Shown: piece after piece, positions 1 through 5,366 of the stretch | How positions within the stretch are numbered: position 1 is the stretch's first letter | Layout of the letters: each line of letters opens with the position of its first letter | Source of the DNA: Candidatus Hydrogenedentota bacterium | GTDB lineage: Bacteria; Hydrogenedentota; Hydrogenedentia; Hydrogenedentales; CAITNO01 | Assembly: GCA_007124105.1 (NCBI GenBank) | Contig: SLFT01000193.1 | Coordinates: 1-5,366, forward strand | Direction: 5' to 3' | DNA length: 5,366 bases | Program-made: the position numbers and the translations under genes | The notes under the pieces: generated by a model | Told to the model about the DNA's origin: nothing | The model's database searches: none | What the model saw: only the letters and a program-made list of their open reading frames with translations

Positions 1-12
1 ACTGAGCATAAC

Positions 13-57
13 AAACGGCGGCGGGTTCATTCTGAGCCCGCCGCCGTTTTTCTTTTT
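13..57 (+). terminator. Rho-independent terminator of an upstream rightward gene
   Basis: A 16-bp, nearly perfect G+C-rich stem pairs 13-28 with 34-49 (one G-T wobble) around a 5-base loop, and a T-rich tract follows at 47-57. This is a textbook intrinsic terminator read rightward, so a rightward gene must end just left of the window. Read leftward, the hairpin lies 44 bases past the stop of the exported-protein gene but is followed only by a short T run. It may therefore also serve that gene as a weaker, bidirectional terminator. Confidence 0.9.
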
Positions 58-92
58 CATGGCGCTTTCGCGCATACTTCACAAGGCGGCGC

Positions 93-1526
93 TTACAGCA
101 GCCCCTGTACCACAGAAGCAAGTCCGTCGAAACCGGCGGGAGACGTTAATACGGCTTCACGCCACGGGCCATCAATGCCGAGCGTCAGCACGATATTGGC
201 GTTGTCCAAGCCGCTGGGGAGATCAATATTCAATGCGTTAGCCTTGGCGCCGTCGAAGAGGACAAAACCGTGTACGCCGCGGTTGACAACAGCGTCGGGC
301 GCGCCCGATGCGTCCGCTTTCGAGAAGGCCGCCAGCGCGTCTTTCAGTTTGGCTTCGCCGGGAGCGACCACCAGGGTTTCGCCGGGCACTGCAATGTTCA
401 CGTCAATATCGCCTGTCTCATACACGTAAACATCTATTTCTTCATGTTGGTATGTGGGCGCTTCGATTCCCGCAACCATACGAAGCAGATTGGGCACCGC
501 CGAAGCGTTCTTTAATGACAAGGCAATGAGGGCATCGGGCGCATCGCGGTCTATGCTCCGTACGCTGACCGCCATTTCGTCTCCAACCAGACTGCTCGCA
601 ATGCGAACATAGCCGCCAATCTGGCGGGTGGCAGGATTTCGGGACAACATGCTGGCCAAACCATTGACGAGCTGGGGCGTAATGCGCAAGTTCATCAATA
701 GCGGCGCGTCAGCGTCCATATATCCATGCAAGGCAAGCGTTCCCGGCGACGGCACCGTCTCGCCGTTACTGTCGCGCGCGGCCGCGCGCAGGTACGCCTG
801 GCCCATTTCCTCGCCAATAGCCAGGATCACCTCGTCAGAAAAAGGCTTGATCGTGTTCAGGAGCGTTTCCAGATAACCGTTCTGATCAACAAGCGCCACC
901 AGGTTGTTTTCCTGCAGCGTGTCAATCCGGCTCCATATCACCACCTCATCTTTGGCGGTATAGTTCACTTCGGCGGGAGCGGCCTTGCGAGCCGCAAGCT
1001 GTTCCAGCAACGCTTCACTGGAGGCAATAAACAGCTTGTCCTCACTCAAGAAATAGCCAACGCCGCTGCCGGCCACAAACCGTCCGGCAAGGTCGCCAGG
1101 CAACGCAACTTCCGAACCTTCACCGCCGAGCAGGTTAACCATCGTCGCCTTGACGGTGTCCGCGTTCTCAACCATCAGTACGCCAGATACGCGAATGTCG
1201 TTGGCGGAGGCAACGGAAAGAAATACCGCGCCGGGCGCTGCGGCTCTTATGCCGCTATTTGACAGCCCTTCGCTGAGCGTATCGCCGCCCAGCGCAACGG
1301 CCAGACTGCTGATCTGGCTGAGCGGGCCAGTGGCAAATAGAGGAGCGCCGCGTGTTTCAACGGCCTCGATGTCGGGCAGGCCAACGGCAATGTGAGCGTC
1401 GGCAGGCAGATACTGCATCAAGTCGTCCATGGTGGCCGCTGCTGCGGGCAGCGCAAAGAGTGCGGCGCAAACAAGAGATACGATAATTGTCGCGCTCATT
1501 CCAAGGGTAGTTTTTTTACTGTTCAT
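93..1526 (-). CDS. Exported Ala-rich protein of unknown function, with internal duplication
   Basis: I do not recognise a characterised family. The 477-residue product begins with a clear Sec signal peptide: basic residues (Lys4, Lys5), a hydrophobic core at about 10-27, and an Ala-rich cleavage site near residues 28-31. Cys20 sits inside the core without a proper lipobox, so a lipoprotein is unlikely. The mature part starts with a 'YLPADAHIAVGLPDIEAVE' stretch, like secreted proteins broadly similar to DUF3352-type domains; that link is a guess from pattern. Two segments look like copies of one module: residues 114-180 and 331-401. Each has a hydrophobic strand, a short helix, then a '[E/G]-x-L-x-[V/I]-A' strand and a Leu/Ala helix. 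No catalytic motif, transmembrane segment after the signal, or metal site is obvious. The start is supported by GGAGAG at 1533-1538, six bases before the ATG. It probably acts in the periplasm or at the cell surface. It stands alone, divergent from the acyl-CoA synthetase gene. Confidence 0.9.
   Translation of the reverse strand: MNSKKTTLGMSATIIVSLVCAALFALPAAAATMDDLMQYLPADAHIAVGLPDIEAVETRGAPLFATGPLSQISSLAVALGGDTLSEGLSNSGIRAAAPGAVFLSVASANDIRVSGVLMVENADTVKATMVNLLGGEGSEVALPGDLAGRFVAGSGVGYFLSEDKLFIASSEALLEQLAARKAAPAEVNYTAKDEVVIWSRIDTLQENNLVALVDQNGYLETLLNTIKPFSDEVILAIGEEMGQAYLRAAARDSNGETVPSPGTLALHGYMDADAPLLMNLRITPQLVNGLASMLSRNPATRQIGGYVRIASSLVGDEMAVSVRSIDRDAPDALIALSLKNASAVPNLLRMVAGIEAPTYQHEEIDVYVYETGDIDVNIAVPGETLVVAPGEAKLKDALAAFSKADASGAPDAVVNRGVHGFVLFDGAKANALNIDLPSGLDNANIVLTLGIDGPWREAVLTSPAGFDGLASVVQGLL
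774..789. repeat. Perfect 16-bp GC palindrome inside the exported-protein gene
   Basis: The bases gcgcgcggccgcgcgc read the same on both strands, centred between 781 and 782, and include a GCGGCCGC octamer. The stretch encodes Arg-Ala-Ala-Ala-Arg in the leftward gene (residues about 247-251). It is most simply explained by alternating Arg/Ala codons in a G+C-rich gene; a regulatory role is not indicated. Confidence 0.6.
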
Positions 1527-1607
1527 ACATGTCTCTCCATTCTTTGTTTAAGGTGAAATACTCAATTACAGATGTGACGCTATCCTCATCACTGCTCCAG
1601 AGGGGAT

Positions 1608-1638
1608 ACTATACCATGAAGGCAGTCATGGAAAACAA
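1608..1638 (-). promoter_or_regulatory. Candidate sigma70-type promoter of the exported-protein gene
   Basis: On the minus strand an extended -10 element, TGG-TATAGT (-10 hexamer at 1608-1613), lies 19 bases downstream of a half-matching -35, TTGTTT (1633-1638). Transcription would begin near 1601 and give a leader of about 75 bases before the ATG at 1526. The 19-base spacer is long but tolerable with an extended -10. Prediction only. Confidence 0.3.
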
Positions 1639-1798
1639 TTGGCGTATTCACAAGTTAGACACGCACACAATGGTGATGGTGTCAAGGAAAATGCGCCGCT
1701 CGGGTCAATTATCCACCCCCATATCCGGCGCTTCGCATTGCCGCATCTGCACAGGTCGTCATGAAACGCGCTGGAATTTGAATGTCCCCGTGCTATAA
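1616..1798 (+). CDS. Doubtful short open frame, 60 residues
   Basis: An ATG at 1616 is preceded by a purine-rich AGAGGGGA (1599-1606), about ten bases upstream, and opens a 60-codon frame ending in TAA at 1796-1798. The peptide starts MKAVMENNWRIHK, is basic, and has one CxxC pair (HCRICTGRH) near its C-terminal third. It matches no family I recognise, has no signal peptide or membrane segment, and overlaps a candidate promoter of the opposite gene. The ribosome-binding site is the only positive sign; a chance open frame is more likely. Confidence 0.15.
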   Translation: MKAVMENNWRIHKLDTHTMVMVSRKMRRSGQLSTPISGASHCRICTGRHETRWNLNVPVL

Positions 1799-1799
1799 A
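1771..1799 (+). promoter_or_regulatory. Candidate distal promoter of the acyl-CoA synthetase/dxs unit
   Basis: TGC-TATAAA (1791-1799) is a good extended -10 element. A weak -35, CTGGAA (1771-1776), lies 17 bases upstream of the hexamer. Initiation near 1806 would leave a leader of roughly 200 bases containing the inverted and direct repeats described below. Prediction only. Confidence 0.35.
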
Positions 1800-1836
1800 C
1801 TAACAAGCATAAGGTACTTGTAGGCATCGTTAACGT

Positions 1837-1855
1837 ACATCACCACGTATGATGT
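1837..1855. repeat. Short inverted repeat, possible operator
   Basis: acatca (1837-1842) and tgatgt (1850-1855) are exact reverse complements separated by 7 bases. The 19-bp dyad has the dimension of a dimeric regulator site. It lies directly after a cgttaacg palindrome (1828-1835) and downstream of the candidate promoter at 1771-1799. Such short dyads also occur by chance. Confidence 0.3.
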
Positions 1856-1893
1856 GGCCTCTGGCGGTTTCCGGGCGCTTTTGGGCGGGGCAT

Positions 1894-1960
1894 TCCGGTG
1901 AACCACCGTAACCGGCCGCTTGTTACAATCGTCTGCTCAGTGTATTGAGCGTCCGGTGAA
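1894..1960. repeat. 9-base direct repeat flanking a candidate -10 element
   Basis: tccggtgaa occurs at 1894-1902 and again at 1952-1960, 58 bases apart start to start, on either side of the TGTTACAAT element at 1921-1929. The left copy is also part of a small hairpin (cggtg/caccg, 1896-1908). Placement on both sides of a promoter would suit a regulator or looping site; chance is not excluded. Confidence 0.3.
1921..1929 (+). promoter_or_regulatory. Candidate proximal extended -10 promoter
   Basis: TGT-TACAAT matches the extended -10 consensus TGn-TATAAT at all but one base. No recognisable -35 is found 15-19 bases upstream. Initiation near 1936 would give a leader of about 68 bases before the ATG at 2004. 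It is an alternative to, or acts in tandem with, the candidate at 1771-1799. Confidence 0.3.
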
Positions 1961-2003
1961 AACAGCGCGTTTTATCCCGATTTTAGCTGTTGGAGTCATA
2001 TAA

Positions 2004-3545
2004 ATGAGTTTGAATCTCGCAGATGCGCTTGAGATGGCCGCTGAAACGCTCCCGGAGTCAGAAGCGCTGGTTTTCGAAGATACACGCATGACGTTTCTGC
2101 AGTTTGCCCAGGCCGCGCGGCGCGTTGCCTGGGCATTGCGCGAGCGCGGTATTGGCCCGGGCGACAAGGTAGCCTTCGTATTGCCGAACACGCCGCACTT
2201 TCCTGTTATCCTGTACGGGATTCTTTACACCGGCGCCACGGCGATTCCCGTGAACATGCTGCTGCAATGGCGTGAGATTCTCTATCAGATTGACGACGCA
2301 GACGCCACAGCGCTTTTTGTTTTCGAGCCGCTGCTCGAACAGTCCGCGCGCGCCTTTGCCGCTTGCTCAAAATGCCGTCATTTGTTTGTGGTGGAACCAT
2401 CCATGACCCCGTGTCAGCCTGACGTGGGCGAATCCTTTGTTATGATGATGGCGGGCAGCCGGGCTGAATTCGAGCCGTACCGCACCAATACGGACGACAC
2501 GGCGGAGATTATCTTCACCTCCGCTTATGGCGGCAAACCCCTCGGCACGGAACTGACCCACTTCAACCTTTTCCAGAACGCGTTGATCTCCCAGGCGTTT
2601 GTACAGAAGTTTGCGCCCGAAGATGTGTGCCTGTGTGTGCTGCCGCTGTTTCATTCTTTTGGACAGACGGCCATGCTGAACGCGCCATTGCTTGGCATGA
2701 GCAAATCCATCCTGATGCCGCGTTTTGATCCGCACAAGGTATTTGAAACTATCGCCCGGGAACGGGTCACGTTATTTGGCGTTGTTCCGAGCATGGCCCA
2801 TTTCATGATACACTACAAACCGACAGAAACCTTTGATCTATCGTCCATACGCGCGCTCGATGTGGGCGGCGCAGCGCTAAGCGATGAGATTTACGAGGCT
2901 TTCCTTGAACGTTTTCATATCCCCTTGTTGCAGGGATACGGCCTCACGGAAACGAGTCCGGTGGTGGCATACAACGTGGATGAAGCAACCAACCGCCCCG
3001 GTTCCGTGGGCAAGCCCATTTTCCACTGTAAAGTGCGCATTCGCCGCGATGACAACTCGTTTGCGTCTATTGGCGAAGAGGGAGAGATTGTCATCCGCGG
3101 CCACAATGTAATGAAAGGCTACTACAAGAAGCCGAAAGAAACCGCTGAAGCATTGCGTGATGGTTGGCTGCACACCGGCGACATCGGCTATCTTGACAAG
3201 GACGGTTATTTATATTTAACGGGATTGAAGAAAGACTTGATTATCCGCGCCGGCATGAACCTATATCCACGGGAAATCGAGGAAATACTGCTGTTGCATC
3301 CCAATATTACAGAGGCGGCGGTGTTTGGCGTACCGGAACGCGTCCGAGGCGAAGAGGTATACGCGGCGCTGGTGGCGTCCGGCACGCCGCCCGACGACAA
3401 GGAGTTGCGCGCTCACTGTTTTGATTATCTCGCGCAGTTCAAATGCCCGCGCCGCTTCCTGTTTCTGGATGCGCTTCCCCGCACCGATTCAGGGCAACTG
3501 GATAAAAAGGCATTACGACAACAAGTAGCGCATGAACCGCGATAA
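2004..3545 (+). CDS. AMP-dependent acyl-CoA synthetase homologue with altered catalytic motifs
   Basis: This 513-residue protein is an ANL-superfamily member of the long-chain acyl-CoA synthetase type, full length for a bacterial enzyme. The family activates fatty acids to acyl-AMP and then acyl-CoA in the cytoplasm. Conserved parts are LPLFHSFGQT (A4), YGLTETSP at 312-319 (A5, Glu316), HTGD ending at Asp393 (A7), and an A8 hinge with KKD at 409-411 followed by NLYPREIEE. Three sites are unusual. The phosphate-binding loop, normally TSGTTGxPKG, reads TSAYGGKPLG from Thr172. The A8 Arg is Leu408. The A10 catalytic Lys (usual TxTGK) is Gln498 (TDSGQLDKK). The fold is probably intact, but adenylation may be weak, altered or lost. 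The start has GGAG at 1992-1995, eight bases upstream. It lies upstream of dxs and probably shares its transcript. The substrate cannot be deduced, so I give no gene symbol. Confidence 0.92.
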   Translation: MSLNLADALEMAAETLPESEALVFEDTRMTFLQFAQAARRVAWALRERGIGPGDKVAFVLPNTPHFPVILYGILYTGATAIPVNMLLQWREILYQIDDADATALFVFEPLLEQSARAFAACSKCRHLFVVEPSMTPCQPDVGESFVMMMAGSRAEFEPYRTNTDDTAEIIFTSAYGGKPLGTELTHFNLFQNALISQAFVQKFAPEDVCLCVLPLFHSFGQTAMLNAPLLGMSKSILMPRFDPHKVFETIARERVTLFGVVPSMAHFMIHYKPTETFDLSSIRALDVGGAALSDEIYEAFLERFHIPLLQGYGLTETSPVVAYNVDEATNRPGSVGKPIFHCKVRIRRDDNSFASIGEEGEIVIRGHNVMKGYYKKPKETAEALRDGWLHTGDIGYLDKDGYLYLTGLKKDLIIRAGMNLYPREIEEILLLHPNITEAAVFGVPERVRGEEVYAALVASGTPPDDKELRAHCFDYLAQFKCPRRFLFLDALPRTDSGQLDKKALRQQVAHEPR

Positions 3546-3588
3546 ATTACATGCGGCGCGGGTATACGACCGCTACTGCAGAAATACG

Positions 3589-5366
3589 ATGATGACACCA
3601 TTACTGGATTCCATAACAGATTCTCAGGCGATTAAGGCCTTTTCCCAGGACCAGATGGAGACGCTGGCCCTCGAGGTGCGCGAGCGCATCATTGAAACGG
3701 TCAGCCGCAACGGCGGCCATTTGTCCTCGCCCCTGGGCGTGGTTGAATTGACCTTGGCGTTGCACCGTGTGTTCACGATCCCGGAGGATAAACTCATCTG
3801 GGATGTGGGGCATCAATGTTACGCGCATAAACTGCTCACAGGGCGCGCAACGCGCTTTGACACGCTGCGCAAGAAGGACGGCATCAGCGGATATCCAAAG
3901 ATTGCCGAGGACGACAGCGACTGTTTCGGTACGGGGCACAGCTCCACATCCATATCCGCCGCCGTCGGCATGGCGATTGCCCGCGATCGTTTGGGACTGA
4001 ACTATCATGTCGTGAGTTTGATCGGAGACGGCGCCATGACAGGGGGCATGGCCTTCGAGGCGCTCAATCACGCCGGCCATCTCGGACTGGACATGCTCGT
4101 TATTCTGAACGACAACGAGATGTCCATATCGCGCAATGTGGGCGCGCTGGCGCGCTATTTTAACCGATTGATTACAGCGGCGCCCTACAAGCGGGCGAAA
4201 CAGGATGTGGGCAGTTATGTCAAAACGCTCATAGGCGATCGCATGACCCGCACCATACAGGACATCGAGAAGTCCGTCAAGGGCTTTATTACCAAGGGCG
4301 CGCTGTTCCAGGATTTCGGTTTCAACTATATCGGCCCCGTGGACGGCCATGATTTACCCTTGCTCATCGAGGTGCTGTCGCGCATCAAACAGATGAAAGG
4401 GCCTGTTTTTCTCCATTGCGCCACGGAAAAAGGGAAAGGCTTGAAGGTAGCGGAGGAAGACCCGCTCGCCTATCACGGCGTGAAACCGATAGCGTTGAAG
4501 AGCGACGACGGCGAGGGCGACCCTGTCCCCGCCAAACTGGATGTATCGCCGCCACTGAAAACGCCAACGTTTACCGAAGCCTTCGCGAACGCGCTGGTCG
4601 CGCTGGGCAAGGACAACCCGCAGATTGTTGCCATCACCGCAGCCATGCCCACGGGCACCGGGCTCTCCCGATTTGAAGAGGCCTATCCCGATCGCTTCTT
4701 CGATGTGGGCATTTGCGAGCAACATGCCGTTACCCTTGCCGCCGGACTCGCCGCGGCGGGAATGAAGCCCGTGGCGGGCATCTATTCTACATTTCTGCAA
4801 CGTGGCTATGATCAGATAATCCACGATGTGTGCTTGCAGGGGTTGCCGGTCGTTTTTGCCGTGGACCGCGCCGGCATGGTGGGCGAAGACAGCCCCACGC
4901 AAAACGGCGCTTTCGATTTGTCGTTCCTGCGCGCCATACCGGGCCTGCGCATCCTCGCGCCACGCGACGATGTTGACATGGCGCTCATGCTGGAATGGGC
5001 GCTTTCACGAGACGAACCCGTGGCATTGCGCTATGCTCGCGACATTGCTCCCACCATCGGCGCCGCCAAAAAGCGGGATGTCGCACACGCTGAAACATTG
5101 CGCGAAGGAGACGATCTCGTCTTCCTCACAGTCGGGCCCTGCGCGGCCCCTGCCCTTGACGCGGCGGAAACGCTTGCGGCAGAGGGATACGAAGCGGCAG
5201 TGGTGGACGCGCGCTCAGTCAAACCGCTTGATACCGCTGCGCTGGACGCTATCCGCCATAAACCGATTATAACGGTAGAGGAAAACGTTCTCGCCGGCGG
5301 ATTCGGGAGCGCTGTCCTTGAATATTTTGAACAGTGCGGAAAATTACACGGGCTCGTGCTGTCGCG
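3589..5366 (+). CDS. dxs: 1-deoxy-D-xylulose-5-phosphate synthase, C-terminus cut by window edge
   Basis: Dxs condenses pyruvate and glyceraldehyde 3-phosphate, using thiamine diphosphate, in the first step of the MEP isoprenoid pathway; it also feeds thiamine and pyridoxal synthesis. The frame is open for 592 codons to the edge, so about 30-45 residues are missing. Numbered from ATG 3589, it has GGH (His44), DVGHQ (His75), GHSSTS (His117), the GDG...NDN cofactor motif (146-148, 174-176) and DGHD (His254). It also has the catalytic Glu377 in ICEQHAV, then Tyr399/Phe402/Arg405 and Asp434. These sit seven residues after E. coli Glu370, Tyr392, Phe395, Arg398 and Asp427. The position of E. coli His431 is Gln438 (DSPTQNG), which is odd. 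An in-frame ATG at 3532 overlaps the preceding gene by 14 bases, but family N-termini match the 3589 start. Neither start has a good ribosome-binding site, which suggests coupling to the upstream gene. Confidence 0.97.
   Translation, partial: MMTPLLDSITDSQAIKAFSQDQMETLALEVRERIIETVSRNGGHLSSPLGVVELTLALHRVFTIPEDKLIWDVGHQCYAHKLLTGRATRFDTLRKKDGISGYPKIAEDDSDCFGTGHSSTSISAAVGMAIARDRLGLNYHVVSLIGDGAMTGGMAFEALNHAGHLGLDMLVILNDNEMSISRNVGALARYFNRLITAAPYKRAKQDVGSYVKTLIGDRMTRTIQDIEKSVKGFITKGALFQDFGFNYIGPVDGHDLPLLIEVLSRIKQMKGPVFLHCATEKGKGLKVAEEDPLAYHGVKPIALKSDDGEGDPVPAKLDVSPPLKTPTFTEAFANALVALGKDNPQIVAITAAMPTGTGLSRFEEAYPDRFFDVGICEQHAVTLAAGLAAAGMKPVAGIYSTFLQRGYDQIIHDVCLQGLPVVFAVDRAGMVGEDSPTQNGAFDLSFLRAIPGLRILAPRDDVDMALMLEWALSRDEPVALRYARDIAPTIGAAKKRDVAHAETLREGDDLVFLTVGPCAAPALDAAETLAAEGYEAAVVDARSVKPLDTAALDAIRHKPIITVEENVLAGGFGSAVLEYFEQCGKLHGLVLS

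Larger units (their letters stand above)
1527..2003. other. Divergent intergenic region, 477 bases
   Basis: This region separates the leftward exported-protein gene from the rightward acyl-CoA synthetase gene, so both promoters should lie here. I see candidate extended -10 elements on both strands, two short inverted repeats (1837-1855 and 1896-1908), a further small inverted repeat (gctca/tgagc at 1935-1950), a 9-base direct repeat and one doubtful short open frame (1616-1798). No tRNA, known riboswitch or strong terminator hairpin was recognised. It is long for a simple divergent promoter region and looks less biased in codon-position G+C than the flanking genes. Confidence 0.6.

Noticed and set aside
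62..73. GCGC-GAAA-GCGC hairpin with a GNRA-type loop just past the leftward stop
   Set aside because: The stem is only 4 bp with no T tract; the 13-57 hairpin is the far stronger terminator.
726..1262. 178-codon plus-strand open frame opposite the exported-protein gene
   Set aside because: It has no ribosome-binding site or family features. The minus-strand gene has a signal peptide, a Shine-Dalgarno sequence and plausible composition.
1511..1517. Run of seven T (seven A in the leftward gene, codons 4-6) as a possible programmed frameshift
   Set aside because: It encodes the Lys-Lys of an ordinary signal-peptide n-region. No alternative-frame product or stimulatory structure is apparent.
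1693..1731. gcgccg/cggcgc inverted repeat
   Set aside because: Six-base arms with a 27-base loop in G+C-rich DNA are expected by chance.
2367..2735. 122-codon minus-strand open frame inside the synthetase gene
   Set aside because: It lies fully opposite conserved ANL motifs and its composition (many His, Arg, Gln) is that of a shadow frame.
3601..4902. Long antisense open frames (3601-4350 and 4354-4902, minus strand) opposite dxs
   Set aside because: The plus-strand frame here is unambiguous Dxs. The antisense frames have no recognisable motifs, are rich in His, Arg and Gln, and are the usual mirror of a G+C-biased coding gene.

Overview
The window is ordinary bacterial chromosome of moderate-to-high G+C, with three protein genes and one long divergent intergenic region. 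No RNA gene, mobile element, CRISPR array or phage sequence is visible. The organism cannot be named from the sequence. A dxs gene shows that it uses the MEP isoprenoid pathway. The Ala-rich exported protein, with its 'YLPADAHIAVGLPD'-type start, resembles large secreted proteins of unknown function that I associate with the Planctomycetes/Lentisphaerae/Hydrogenedentes group; this is an impression, not a placement.

Layout: positions 13-57 hold a strong rho-independent terminator that closes a rightward gene outside the window. A leftward gene (93-1526) encodes a 477-residue exported protein of unknown function containing an apparent internal duplication. Positions 1527-2003 form a 477-base divergent intergenic region with candidate extended -10 promoters in both directions, short inverted repeats and a 9-base direct repeat. 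Rightward from 2004 lie a 513-residue ANL-superfamily (AMP-dependent) acyl-CoA synthetase homologue (2004-3545) and, 43 bases later, dxs (3589 to the window edge; 592 codons present, C-terminus missing). There is no terminator between them, so they are probably co-transcribed.

Most worth a second look: the acyl-CoA synthetase homologue keeps the fold and several core motifs but has lost the usual residues at three catalytic sites: the phosphate-binding loop, the A8 hinge arginine and the A10 lysine. The Dxs homologue keeps its thiamine-diphosphate residues, but the position equivalent to E. coli His431 is Gln. Both observations come from direct reading of codons; their functional meaning is inference. 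I see no convincing evidence of a wholly new multi-gene system here.
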